From Chrysochromulina tobinii (taxonomy: Eukaryota > Haptophyta > Prymnesiales > Chrysochromulinaceae): a stretch of 64,000 nt of DNA. The stretch covers positions 1 through 64,000 of the forward strand of contig JWZX01003318.1 in assembly GCA_001275005.1 (NCBI GenBank). The letters run 5' to 3'. The translations under genes and the position numbers were made by a program. A model generated the notes under the pieces. That model made no database searches, was not told where the DNA came from, and saw only the letters and a list, made by a program, of their open reading frames with translations. The first letter of the stretch is position 1, and each line of letters begins with the position of its first letter. Shown piece by piece: positions 20,301-31,419 of the stretch.

Positions 20301-22875
20301 ATCGTACTCGGGGAATCAGCCTGAAATGAGGGAGGCAATCAGCATGCAATGAGGGAGGCAATCATGGGCAGAGTCCGCCGATCGTACTCGGGGATAGCCT
20401 CGACCACCTCCACCTCCTTCTTTTTCCTCTTTCCACCCTTCCAGGCATCGACCTCGGCCTTCTTCTTCGCCTCGGCCTCCGCAGCCGGGGCTGCTTTCTT
20501 GGGACCGATTGTGCCCGTCATCCGCATGTTGAGGGCCTGCTGGATCTCCTTCGCCTTCGAATGGCCAAACGTCAAGGACGAGGGCAGCTTCGCGGCCCGG
20601 ATCATGCGGTCAAAGTCCTGGAGTACGAGCAATCTCGCGGTCAGGCACACTCAGAGAGGCACACTCGGAGAGGCATACTCAGAGAGGCACGCACCTTGAG
20701 CTCGAGCGATCTCGCGCCGCCCGAGCGCTCGATCAACACGTCGTACACGGCCGAGAGGCTCTCGTCCGTCAGGTGGGGGAAGATGCCGAGGTTCTTGAGC
20801 GCCTTGACGAAATCGGAGCGCTCGAGCGCGAGCTTACCCGCCTCAGCAAAGAGGGTCTGTATCTTAAAGCCCGACTTTTCGATCGCCAGCTTGAGTGTCG
20901 TGGCGACCTCCGACGCGCACTGTTCGGCGTCTTGCATCTTGAGGGCGCGTGCGTACGCAGCTTCGTCCGCGCGCGTCTCAGTCGAGAGCGCCGAGATGGG
21001 CAGCCCGGGCTCGTCGCCTATCACATGGGGCCCCGGCTGCTCTTGCTGCCCCACTTTGCGCTCTGCCGCCAACGCCGCCCCAATGGCCAAGACCTCCACC
21101 ACCGCCGCTTTGGCCGCCTGCGCAGGGGGAAGCTCGGCAACTCGGTAGCCCTCGTTTGGAGCGCCGTGTCGGTAGCCCTCGAGTTGGACGAGAAGTAACG
21201 AATTCTCCTGTTCAAGCTCCAGCACGCGATCTCGCGCTGCGCCGAGCTCGCGTTGCAAGTTGGCTTTCTCGAAGGCTGTCGCCTGGTCAATCGCGCCGCC
21301 GTCGGAAGCCGCCGGCGCCGCCAGCGCAGATTCATGTTCGGGTGTGCTCCTGGGGAGTGTGAACCCGGGCTCGACCGTCGGATGCTCCTTCGTGTGAATC
21401 CGAGGTGTGAACCCGAGGTCGACCGTTAGAGGATGCTTGGCCCGCACATACTGTGCAATCTTGCCCGCCGCCTTGACCTTGACGAGCTCTTGCTTGAGAG
21501 TGCCAATCTCGTCGCGCTGTCGTGCAATCTCGCCGCGCTGTCTCGCAATCTCGAAGATCTGCTGCCCGATCTTCTTGCGCTGCTCCCGAAGATCTTCCTC
21601 CTGGTCGGCGATCCGAATCTCAAGCTCTTCCATGTCCGCCTCACGCTTGACGAGCTCATCGACGGCCATCTGCGCGAGCTCGCCCAAATCTTGCAAGCCC
21701 GCCTCGCGTCGAATGTTCGAAATGTTACGCCCGCGCACCCAGCCCGTCAGGTCAGAGCCGACCCGCCTCACGCTGACGAATCCCGTGTCGTTCCGGATCT
21801 CCATCACCTCAACCTCGTCGTCGTTCAGCACGAACTGGTCCATCATTTCGTCTTCCTGCGATGGCCCGAGGCGCAGCTTGGTGCCGTCCTTAAAGTACGG
21901 GTTCTGCATCCAATAGTGCTGCCCGATGGTAAACTGCTCGTCGAGCCGAAGTTCGCTCTCCTTCTTCATTCGTTCGACCCACGCGGCATCGAGTTCCTTG
22001 CCCGCAAGTGCGCCCGTCTTGGCCACCCACACGTTCTTGCGGTTTGGATCGGCGACGTCGTCCTCCGCCACCTCTGCGCCCCCCTCGGCCACGGCCGCCT
22101 CGGCCGCAGCCACCTCGGCCGCAGCCGCCTCGGCCGCAGCCGCCTCGGCCGCTGCCGCCTCGGCCGCTTCTGCCGCAGCTGTCGCTTCTGCCGCAGCTGT
22201 CGCTGCCTCTGCATCTGCCATCGCCGCCTCTGCCTCCGCACCCCTCGCAGCTTCAAAGGCCTGCAACGCTTCTGCGGGGGCCGCCAGCGCCACCGACGGC
22301 CACATTAACAAGCCGGGATCTACGGCCGCCGGCGCTGAAGATTCCTCAGGCATGTCCTCCGTTGAGAACTGGCTAGCCTCCTCCGCTGCGGCCAGCGCCA
22401 GAGACCGATGTACACTCGCCACGTGCGAGAGGAAGTCGCCGTCGGCCGCGAGATCCTCCGCCCCCGACGGCTCCACCGGAGCCTCAACAGTCGAGTCAGA
22501 CGGCTCCTCGGTAGCCTCCTCGGCAGCTGGCGCGCTCGGCTCCTCCTCCATCTCTACGGCTGGCGGTCCCTCCGGAGCTTGTTTGGGCACCTCGGAAACA
22601 GACTCCAATGGATCACTCGTTGCATCGGACAGAGGATCGCCGGTCTCATCTCTGCCGCTGTCCCCTGCCGAGGGCGCCTTGGCCGGGTCCGGAGATTTCG
22701 GCTTCGCCTTGACGCTGCGCGAGGATGGCTGCTTGGAGTCCGCCCCGGACTTGGATGCGCCTTTGGAGCTGCTTTGGCCCTTGCCCCGTGTGGACCTTTG
22801 GCTTTCGGGACTCTTGGGCCTACTGCCACTCGCCTTGTCGAGGCTGGGCAATTTTTTGCCCTTGCCCTTCTCCAT
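17321..22875 (-). CDS. Coiled-coil / ADP-ribosyltransferase / LRR / ankyrin protein, seven exons
   Basis: Spliced exons: 22875-20695, 20617-20388, 20215-20140, 19931-19650, 19492-19279, 19160-18805 and 18712-17321. All introns are GT-AG and all phases agree, giving about 1,576 residues. Residues 1-280 are Ser/Pro-rich, then Ala/Glu-rich. An SH3-like segment (VSVRRVGSDLTGWVRG) and coiled coils follow. An R-S-E mono-ADP-ribosyltransferase domain lies at about 930-1250: Arg in VWRGVQG (about 1100), FSSTTTD (about 1129) and the ExE motif in HEKEVLLPP (about 1178). This class uses NAD+ to modify arginine side chains. LRRs (LTALDLRGNETLAEEG) and three or so C-terminal ankyrin repeats (GYVPLHWTAQKGHKEML) probably bind partners. 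The substrate is unknown. There is no signal peptide, so an intracellular site is inferred. Confidence 0.8.
19493..20387. repeat. Repeat-rich introns 2, 3 and 4 of the ADP-ribosyltransferase gene
   Basis: Introns 20216-20387, 19932-20139 and 19493-19649 are built from short degenerate repeats such as gaggccatcaa, gaggcagcccgtggc and tgggcaatca. Intron 4 has about six head-to-tail copies of an 11-bp gaggccatcaa-type unit. Exon 3 (76 nt) and exon 4 lie between them and are not repetitive. Intron 2 also carries a second copy, at about 20281-20310, of the exon 2 donor region at about 20361-20390. Confidence 0.8.
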
Positions 22876-23214
22876 GTGCCGCTCCCGTGGCGCCGTTTAA
22901 ACAGGTCTTAGACTCCTCGCAGAAGGCCGGCGCGAGAAGCGCTGAAGGACTCACTGCCGTGCAGCATTTGGAGACTGAACTTCTTTCTGAAGACGAAATC
23001 GGGGATTCGTCAATGGTCCCGTGAGGGCGTATCAATTATGCTTGTGAGAGGTCCCCGCATCCGTCAAGCAATAATCACATGTACTGCTCTACTGCACGAC
23101 ACCGCCGGGCGCTGAGATTCAGATTAGGCGACCACGTGACGTCTAACGAACGCGGAATTCAATACAGCATATCGGACCGGACAAGCATAAGACAACGGCA
23201 TACAATAGTTTACT
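22876..23214. other. Intergenic region
   Basis: This is the upstream region of the ADP-ribosyltransferase gene and downstream region of the lectin-like gene. It is less GC-rich than the neighbouring genes. I see no coding frame or repeat. Confidence 0.4.
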
Positions 23215-25470
23215 TTAAATCACATCTGCCCTCGATTTTACGGCAGGGTACCCGAATGTGCTAGGCTGTACGAGCTCTCCACGGTTTTCGGAACGTGACG
23301 AGCTTGCAATCAGCTGACGGTTCTCGGGCCCTCTCTCGGAACGACTATCATGCCCCCCACCCGCGTGCCCTGCGTCACCGGCCCTTCGTGCAACAGCCGC
23401 AGCATCAGGCAGCACCACGACATGCGGCTCCGACGGTGCGTGCGACGATGATTTCGCTGTTGGCAGCTCAAGCCCTGTGATGGAGACTTCATGAACTCTC
23501 GCCTGCATCCTCGTCCTGGAGGCGTAACGCGTCCTCTTGAGCAGGAAGTAGAGGAGGACGATGATGGCACAGAGAAGTATCAAGAGGAGCGCACCTCCCA
23601 CTTTGAGCATCAGGCTCGCCTCATCGCGGTCATTCCCAGCTCTTGAGTCGAGACGTGACGAGGGCAATTCTGACGACACGATGAGCTGCACCAAGGGAGG
23701 GGCGGTGACGAAGAGGCCCGCTGGCAGCAGCGCCGAGGCACTGGCGACGCTACTCAGAACCGGCGCGAGGGCCGTCTCGACAGTCTGAGCAGCCGCGCGC
23801 GTGGCGGCGGCGACGCTTAGCGCCAGGCGTACGGAGCCCGATGTGACTGTGAGACGAACGGACGAGGCTGGAACGTTGACCGCCGCCGCGAAGGAGTCTA
23901 CGATCGAGTCACACACCGAGGCCGTGTAGTCGCTCACGTCGCCCGAAACCACCAATGTCACCTCAACGACGTAGGGCGGCGGTGAGATCGGGGACGAGAC
24001 GGTGGGAGGCGGCCTTGGCAACGGCGGCGGCGGCGGCGGCGATGGCTCGGGCGGGGATGGAGATGGTGGTGGCGGCGGGGGTGGCGACGACTCGGGCGGC
24101 GATGGCTCGGGCGGAGTTGGAGATGGTGGTGGCGGCGGGGGCGGCGACGGCTCGGGCGAAGGTATCGGCGGCATGCCGGGTGTATTCGGCGGCGCCATGC
24201 CGGGTAGATAGGGCGGCCGAGGCGGCGGCCTGTACGGTCGAGGGCCGCAGTCATAGCAGTCGGTGCCGTAAGTGCAATAGGCGAACTCCGCTCCGGCTCC
24301 GCCGTCATCGCAGTTGCCGTCGTAGATGTAGGGACATGTGGTGTACGTGTAATCGCAAATCGCCGGCGGGGGTGATGTCGGCGGCGGCGGGGGTGGCGGC
24401 GATGGCTCGGGCGGAGTTGGAGATGGTGGTGGCGGCGGGGGCGGCGACGGCTCAGGCGAGGGTAACGGGGGAGACGGCGCCATGCCGGGTGGATAAGGAA
24501 GCGGCGAGGGCGGAGGTGGCGAGGCTGGTGGCAGGTTGGTGGCGGAAAAGATGCGCACCTCTGCCAGGTTGAGAATGCGATCGTCGCCTGGCAGCACGAT
24601 GGTGACGTGCCGACCAGTGATGCCGTGACAGTCGAAGGCAAAGGGACCGATCTCATCAGGGACCATCTGATTGTGAACGCCGCATGCCTCGGAGGTGGCT
24701 GAGTTATGGTCGCCCGGGGACTCGCCGACCCAGATTTGGAAGGGCGAGAGGCGGTCCTGGCAGCAGTCGTCCCGATTGTAGATAACGACGTGCCCGACAT
24801 ACGAGGCGGGCGCAGAGGGTGTGCCTCCTGGTACCCGGATAGACAGCCACTGCGAAGGGCCTGATTGCGTGTGGCAGAAGTTTTGCAAGTTGTCATCGAT
24901 GCATTGGGAGGCCTCGTAATCATCGAGCTGACTGCTCATGATGGCGTTCAGGCGTGGTAGAGGATGCATTGTGTTGATAGGCGGTGCGGGCGAGGGAGGG
25001 GGCGGTGTAGGGGGCTGGGGGGGGACGTGGGGTGGTGAAGGGGGGCACGGCGGCGGCGAGGATGGCGGCGGAGAAGGCGGCGGCGGCCGTGGTGCCATGC
25101 CGGGTGGATAAGGCGGCCTCGAGGGCGGCGAGATCAATGAACAGATAGTGAAGCCGGCTCCATTGATATCGTAGTCGCTCGACCAGGTCACAAGTGTTCC
25201 GGCGGCCACTTCCACATTCATCGGCCCGGTGTCGCCGGAGTACGCGGTGTCTCCAACCGTGATGAGATCCCAGCCCCCCTCGGTTTCAAACTCGATGGTG
25301 GTGATCGTCATCGACATTTCCGCTCGCATCGTGCAAGCCTCGTTGATACCATAGTTTCCGATGCCATCGGTGATGCACAACCCGTCGGACGAGACCGAAC
25401 AATACGATGAGCCCGAAACAATCGTCCAGCGGCATGGTGGCGGCGGCAGGGGCGTTGGGGACGAGGCCAT
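23215..25470 (-). CDS. Proline-rich lectin-like type I membrane protein
   Basis: The frame opens before 25470, and a hydrophobic signal-like stretch (VSKLLLLCAALA) sits in another frame just upstream, so the N-terminus or a first exon is unresolved. From 25470 the order is: a CUB-like Cys domain; a SPPP linker; a discoidin/fucolectin-like domain (ASQCIDDNLQNFCHT, QWLSIRVP, VVIYNRDDCCQDRLSPFQIW); a linker; a small Cys module with CDDGGAG and CTYGTDCYDCG; long P/S linkers; a SEA-like domain (VEVTLVVSGDVSDYTASVC); then a transmembrane helix (VGGALLLILLCAIIVLLYFLL) and a Ser/His-rich cytosolic tail of about 100 residues. Hydroxyproline-rich, multi-lectin surface proteins are typical of algal cell coats. 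Sugar ligand and partners are unknown. Confidence 0.7.
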   Translation of the reverse strand: MASSPTPLPPPPCRWTIVSGSSYCSVSSDGLCITDGIGNYGINEACTMRAEMSMTITTIEFETEGGWDLITVGDTAYSGDTGPMNVEVAAGTLVTWSSDYDINGAGFTICSLISPPSRPPYPPGMAPRPPPPSPPPSSPPPCPPSPPHVPPQPPTPPPPSPAPPINTMHPLPRLNAIMSSQLDDYEASQCIDDNLQNFCHTQSGPSQWLSIRVPGGTPSAPASYVGHVVIYNRDDCCQDRLSPFQIWVGESPGDHNSATSEACGVHNQMVPDEIGPFAFDCHGITGRHVTIVLPGDDRILNLAEVRIFSATNLPPASPPPPSPLPYPPGMAPSPPLPSPEPSPPPPPPPSPTPPEPSPPPPPPPTSPPPAICDYTYTTCPYIYDGNCDDGGAGAEFAYCTYGTDCYDCGPRPYRPPPRPPYLPGMAPPNTPGMPPIPSPEPSPPPPPPPSPTPPEPSPPESSPPPPPPPSPSPPEPSPPPPPPLPRPPPTVSSPISPPPYVVEVTLVVSGDVSDYTASVCDSIVDSFAAAVNVPASSVRLTVTSGSVRLALSVAAATRAAAQTVETALAPVLSSVASASALLPAGLFVTAPPLVQLIVSSELPSSRLDSRAGNDRDEASLMLKVGGALLLILLCAIIVLLYFLLKRTRYASRTRMQARVHEVSITGLELPTAKSSSHAPSEPHVVVLPDAAAVARRAGDAGHAGGGHDSRSERGPENRQLIASSSRSENRGELVQPSTFGYPAVKSRADVI

Positions 25471-25867
25471 CAAAGAATCGAACTCCTGGGCCTGCACCCC
25501 GCTGTGGGGGAGCTAGGGCAGCACACAAGAGTAGAAGTTTGGAAACTCCCAACCAAATGAACCAAATTTGGTAAAAATCGAAGCACGCACTCTCGGCCCC
25601 ACGGGAACCGCACTCCTATCACCCACGTGTACAGACCCGCGGAGCGCCCCGCAAACGTCGGCGCTCACGTCGTTTACACCTCGGTTCCTCGAAGCTTGCG
25701 AGTCGACGGTCGCCGTGAGGGTGGCCGGTGTGGAACGGCGCACCCTCCATCCCATCACCCGGTCGGGCAAGGCGTCGAGCTTCGCGTGCTCGCGTGCCGC
25801 GGCGCGCCGCGCGCCAGATGTGCGCCAGATGCGCGTCAGCCTCGCGTACTCCCGCGTCTGCAGCCGC

Positions 25868-28066
25868 TCAGTCGACCTTGACGGCGCCGTAGATCTGGAG
25901 TACAAACCACCAAGAGGCGAGGAAGCCGACGGTGCCTGTGGAGAGCGCGAACAGCGTTGAGGTGATGAACATGTAGCAGAAGTAGAGCATCGTTGAGACG
26001 ACGCCCATGATCTCGAGCGTGCCCGAGAAGTAGACGAAACTGTAACCGAAAAGGAAGAGGCCGGCCGAGCCCGTGTTGAGGAAGGCGCGCCACTGCCACA
26101 GGTAGTTCTCGTTGCACAGCTGGAAGTAGCAGAGCACGATCGCCATCTCTGCGCACGTGATCACCAAGATGAAGAGCACGAGCGCGAGGAAGCCGAAGAC
26201 GTAGTAGAAGCGCTGCAGCCAGACGGAGCTCATAATGAAGTAGAGCTCGATGAAGACGGCGCCAAAGGGTAGGATGCCGCCCACGACCATGGTGAACAGC
26301 GGGTGGAGGTACCACGCCTGGCTCGGGATGACGCGTGGGACCATGTTGGTCTTCACCGGTGGGTCGGCCAGCGTCTTGCGGTACCCGAGCCACACGCCGA
26401 CCCACACTAGCGGGAATGAGATGATGAACCACATGCACAGGAGCGCGAAGAATGTGCCGATGGGCACCGCACCCGAGGACGCCTTGCCCCAGATGAAGAA
26501 GTTGAGCAGGAAGAAGATGCCGAAGGTGATGCCCGGCCACAGGAAGGCCGTCAGCAGCGTGAGCGCCTTCCATTGCTGGCCCTTAAAGCTCTTGTACGTG
26601 AGCGAGGCCGCGTAGCCCGCGACAGAGCCCATGAGAACAAAGAGGAGCAGCGTGACGGTGAGCATCGAACCGCGGTTGGCGGGCGAGAGGAAGCCGAGCG
26701 CCGCGCACGCAATCGAGATCGCCGACATGCACAGCAGCTGCGAACCCGTGCCGACTGAGCACGCGAGCAGCGTTGCGTTCGGCGGCGTTCGCAGCACATC
26801 AGCGTGCACGAGCTTCCAGCCACTCTCCTCAAGCAGCTCCTCCTTCTCCTCAATCGAGTTGTACTCGGCGAGGTCGCGGCGCAGCGTGCGCACCATGATC
26901 ATCGCCACGATCCCGGAGAGCAGGAAGACGATCACGAGCGAGTTCAGGATCGAGAACCAGTGCACTTGGTCGTCGCCCATGTATAGGTACAGGTCCCAGC
27001 GCGAGGCCCACGCAATGTCCGAGTGTTCCCACACGCAGTCGTATGTGAAGATGACCTCGGGCGACCACGCGGGCATCGGCGGCAGCTCGGGGCGCAGCGG
27101 CACCGACGTCAGCTTCGGTTCCTTGGCGTTCCACTCGCCCGTATACTCGTGCTTGACTGAGTAGGCCTCCACCTCGAAGCCCACGATGCGCGCGCCTGGG
27201 AAGGTGTCACTCTTGTGGTACTTGACGATGAAACGCAGGTGGTTGTTGATGTACGGCTTGTTCGCGTCGGTGCCCGGGATGTCTTTGGAGCCCATGAAGC
27301 CCAGCCGAAAGCCGCGGTCGTACATGTCCTTCTTAGTGCCGTCAGGCATCTCGGCGATCATCTTGGTGGCCGCGGGCAAGTTGTCCATGATCATGTGCAC
27401 GCGGTAGTCCTGCCGCACCTTGGTCGCGAGATTCTGCTTCTGCTTCTTGTCGAGCACCGACCGGCACGCGATCTTGAACTCCGACCGGCCCATGTACAAC
27501 TCGTACGGCGAGTTCTGGATGATCGCGCCCGACATGACCTCGCCCAGGTTTTCGGCCTGACGCGTCACCTCCTCCGGCTTGCAAAAGGGCAGCGAGTAGT
27601 AGTCGTACGGAAGTTGCGTCTTGGGCGAGCTGAGCTTGTGCACCTTGACCTCCACGCGCTCGCCGTCGGCGTACTGCCGCGGCGCCACACCAGGCAGGTA
27701 GAAGGCATTCGCTGCACTCACAAGCAGCACCAGCGACAGCGTTGGTGTGACCTGCGTGACGCACAAAGGAGGACAGCCGTGAGCGAGAGGAACCTTCGCG
27801 AGAACCGGAGGCGCGAGCTATCTGCGTGGCGTAGCGTAGCCGTGCTCACGGCTCGCAGCGAACAGGCTGCGCGCAGAGAGCTCTCTGTTGGCCTGCTGGC
27901 CTGATTGCTGGCGCCGGTGGCTGCCGCCTGCTCCTTGCTGACAGCGCAGCCAGCGTAGCCAGTGTGCAGCCGCTGATGCACGCAAGAGTGTGGGGTGCAG
28001 TACGCGCGCTGCGTGCACGCGTGTGCCGCCGTGGCGAAGCGGCGCCGAGCGTACCGCTTTACGCAT
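25868..28066 (-). CDS. Transmembrane 9 superfamily (TM9SF/EMP70) protein
   Basis: The long frame has no ATG at its 5' end but begins just after an acceptor (27752, ACGCAG|GTC). An ATG at 28066 encodes MRKA and is followed directly by a GTACGC donor. Joining them (intron 27752-28054, 303 bp) gives a clean signal peptide, MRKAVTPTLSLVLLVSAANA, then FYLPGVAP, the usual mature TM9 start. Total is about 631 residues, the family size. The lumenal domain holds CKPEE and ELYMGRSEFKIACR. Nine hydrophobic segments follow (for example HWFSILNSLVIVFLLSGIVA). The end, GAVKVD, is the KxD/E Golgi-retention signal. Family members act in Golgi/endosomal sorting and adhesion. The ATG is 124 bp from the divergent four-TM gene. 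Confidence 0.93.
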
Positions 28067-28190
28067 ATTGCCGGCGCAGCGCAGTATCGCGGAAGGTGTG
28101 AAGGAGCACTACGCCAAGGCCAGCCTAACCGGAAACAGTTTTGCTGTGTTTAAAGTTTGTCACTAGTTTGGCTCGGAACCCTCGGAAAAA

Positions 28191-29635
28191 ATGGACTCCT
28201 CGCGAACGGCTGAGGAGATCGCCAACGGGTTCAGCCTGTTTGACCTCAGTCATAACACCGAAGAAGGGAACAGCTACTTGGATCAGCGCAATGGCCGGCG
28301 CCCACCGAGTTTGCAATCCTATGGCTCCGGTAGTGCGCCTCCTCTGGATCCGAGCGCAGCACCCCCTCGGCCACGAGCGGCGGACCTCCATGTGAATGGA
28401 GTGCCGAATGCGCTGATGACGCTCGGCCGTCAGGAGCTGATGATGCGCGAGGCGGAGGTGAATCGAAAGATTATCGTGCGCTCCAACAATCAGCAACGTG
28501 TTGGGCTCACGGGTGTTGAGCTTTCGCAGTTGCACAACCAGCTGACAGGGATCACGACAACGTGCACTCTCATCATCGGATTTTCGATGGGGGCTCTCTC
28601 GGCCGACCTGCTAAGCGCAATGGGCGACGACAGCTCGCTCTTCTGCATCTACAAGTCGCCTGGCGCCGCAGTGCTCTCCGGTGTGTTCATCCTGTGCACA
28701 ATCACGTGCATCTGCGCGTGCTTCACGATCATCGCATGCGTGCAGATCATCATCTTCCAGAGCGAGTGCGCCCTCTTTTCTCGCTCCATGTCGCACGCCA
28801 TGAACGAGGTCGCCGGCAAGCGCGTCAATCTCACGCAGCAAGTTGTTCGCATGACGCAGCTCCTCATGTACGGCGACGGCGACAGATCTGCTGAGGTGAG
28901 CACCCTCAAGCCGTCGCCGAGCTCGGGGCCCTCGGCGCCCTCGAACATGCGCTGGTTTGGGAGGAAGACCGTTATCTCGACAAGCTTCAACGCTGGCAGC
29001 GTGGACGCTGACACCGGGCTCAGCTTACCGCCCGAGGCTCGGCGGCGCCTCGAGTTGTGGGCTCGGAAGCGTTTGGAGCAGCAGGTGGCTCAACCGGAGC
29101 GTGCAAAGAATCGTAAGTCGAATGGGCTTTCCTTTGGCTTCACCATCTACATGGGCCTCGCCGTCGCGCTCTCGAGCTTCTTCGTGAGCGTCGTCGTCCT
29201 CGTGTGGATCTTTCTGGGCCCGCTAGTCGCGTGGCATCATGTGTCCGTGGCCATGCGTCGCTCTCCGGCGCGAACGAGAACCCCTTCCTCATGCAGACGC
29301 AGGATGGCGAGTGGAAGACTCGCTGCCTCGACCCCACGAACAACGACGATGTCGCCTACATGCAGATGGTTGGCACGGCCATTTCGTCCTGCTCGACGGC
29401 CGTTTTCATCATATATGCCATCATCGGCTCGCGCCTCGCCCGGCAGACGCATCACCGGTACTCCCTGAGCTCGCTGCTCGCGCTCGCGATGAACGACGAG
29501 GCGGGCACGAGTGACGGCAACATGAGCTTTGAGGTCGACGAAACCTCCTTGGATACCTCCGACACGGCCGCCGGGCAATACACGCGAGCAGTCAGGCTTA
29601 ACAGGCGCCCGCATGGTCCAGTGTTAAGCGCGTGA
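28191..29635 (+). CDS. Four-transmembrane protein, unknown family, with one frame break
   Basis: The ATG at 28191 follows an A-rich context. A cytosolic N-terminus of about 120 residues precedes TM1 (TCTLIIGFSMGALSADLL), TM2 (VFILCTITCICACFTIIACV) and, after a loop of about 140 residues, TM3 (IYMGLAVALSSFFVSVVVLV). Near 29205-29270 the protein-like frame moves by -1 (or +2), then continues ASLSGANENPFLMQTQDGEW, TM4 (CSTAVFIIYAIIGSRLA) and an acidic tail to the stop at 29635. No good intron spans the shift, so an indel is likely. The four-helix layout with both ends inside recalls Orai channels, but I see no diagnostic Orai residues, so function is left open. Confidence 0.6.
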
Positions 29636-29791
29636 TGGTCTTGTCGGTGTGGTCTTTGCGGACGCTCAGCTACGGTACCCTGGGGGGCGAGTAGGGATGC
29701 AACTTGGAAAAAGTCGTTCACCAGACGCAACGCCTGAGTGGCCTGCAACGGGTTGCAACCGCGGCGGGCCAACGACGTCGAGTCTCTTTCG

Positions 29792-31419
29792 ATGCCGTCC
29801 ACCTCCGTGCCGAGGCTATCGCTATCCATGCCGGGTTCCCCATCATCGAAAATCGTCTGCGCGTCCGAAGCGCCAACCGCACGCAGCGCGCCGGTGTCCC
29901 GCCAAACGTCGCGCCCGAGCATTCAAGTGCTTGCTCGGCCGACAATGGCGGCTCATGCCAGGCCATCCACCGCGCGCAGTCATTCTGCAGCGACGCGTCC
30001 GGCGTTGAAGGTGCACTCGGCACGTACGCTATCTCATCTGACAAAGGGCGCAATCCCCACCTCGCTCATCGAAGCGCCTCGCAAGAAGCACGTGCCATGC
30101 ACCCATTTCAGCACATCCAGCTCGGGTACGGCAAGATCGTCGCTCCTGTATGGCACGCGCGCGTTGCCTGAGCAGACCGGAGCAGACAACCTTCTCTGTC
30201 GTATCTCAGTCGACCTTGCACAACTCAAGGGTGATCATCAAAAGCTCGAGGCTGTGCGCCAACGCCTGACGCCGCGGCAGCCGCTCACTCTAGCGCTTCG
30301 CTCGCGCGTTGAGGCGCTGAAGAGCCAGCTGCACACCAAGGACGCGCGCATCGCCGAGCTCGAAGCGACTCTACATGGCAGTCGATCGACGACCGCCAGC
30401 AACCACTCGTCGACCACTAGCGGGCCGTGCTCGCCGACCGGAGAGGACGATGCTTCTTCTGAAGCGGAAGCCGAAGCTGTCCCCTCTTGCCAGGCACCCG
30501 TTGGCCAGGCCACGAGGGCCGAAGCCGAGGGTTCATCACACGGTGCGCACGAGGAGGAGCGGGATGAGGCGCTCGACGAGGACTGCGACCGTCTCCTCTC
30601 GTTGGCCTCTTGGGTGCTTGACTTTGACGTCTGTGCGGCGCCACCGCCGCCGCCCGCGCCCGCCCGCGCCACCGCCCGCGCCCGCCAGCGCGACCACAGG
30701 CGCCTCCGCCTCCACCGATCGCCACCGTGCATCCGATCGAGTCAGATGCCCCATGTACCCAAGCTCCCTCACCCGCCATCCTCTCAACTCCGCTCTCATG
30801 GGAGGCGCCCGTCACGGCGCCCGCGCTCGCGTCGCCGGCTATGTCCTCGCCCCGATCGCCCCGATCACCGTGCCGCACGCCGCGGGAGGATCGGGTCTTC
30901 GACTACTTCGCCGGCCAAGCTTACGGACGCACCTCCTTCATCGTCGAGGTGTTCGCCGAGGAGCGCGCGCGCCGCGAGGCGGAGGAGGCGGAGGCGGAGG
31001 CGGCGCGTGCAAGTGCCGCCGAGAGGCGCGCGATCGCCGAGGCGGCGTCCGAGCGGCTGGCAGCGCCGAGGCAGCGCCGAGTTCAGCCTCTTTCCAGCGC
31101 AGCCTTCGAGCGCCGTACGCGAGACGCCGAGAAGGCGAGGCCCGAAGCCGCGCTTGACTTCGTTCGGATCCCCGAGAAGCGCGAGCGTTACAAGACGCCC
31201 GCCACCAGGGCGGCAGAGGCCAAGGCCGCCGCGGCGGCGCAGGTGCAGGCCGAGAGCGCCGAGCACAGCCCACGTTGCAGCAGAGAGCCGCTCAGTGCCC
31301 GTCCCGTTGTTGTGTCTATCGAGGAGCAGGATCAATCAGAGGGAAACGAGACCGAGGATGACGAGGAAGAGATCGAGCGACGGCGCTCCGAGCAACTCTT
31401 GATCCGCCGTCTCTTGTAA
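29792..31419 (+). CDS. Unrecognised Ser/Ala-rich coiled-coil protein with a frame break
   Basis: The first ATG in the protein-like frame is 29792. The N-terminal 130 residues are Ser/Ala/Arg-rich and low in hydrophobics. A coiled coil follows (ISVDLAQLKGDHQKLEAVRQ, RSRVEALKSQLHTKDARIAE) and then an acidic segment (DEALDEDCDRLLSLASWVLD). In the proline run at about 30640-30720 the reading frame changes. Downstream, the frame ending at 31419 gives VFDYFAGQAYGRTSFIVEVF and a charged helix (AEERARREAEEAEAEAARAS), then an acidic C-terminus. The break falls in ccgccgcccgcgcccgcc repeats, which fits an indel in low-complexity sequence. It shares no family I can name. Position between membrane and ciliary genes gives no clear hint. 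Confidence 0.5.

Noticed and set aside
23955-24572. Plus-strand Gly/Ala/Arg-rich ORFs opposite the lectin-like gene
   Set aside because: Antisense of SPPP repeats.
28191-29635. Orai calcium channel
   Set aside because: Four TM helices and layout fit, but TM1 lacks the expected glutamate/basic pattern and no other Orai motif is seen.
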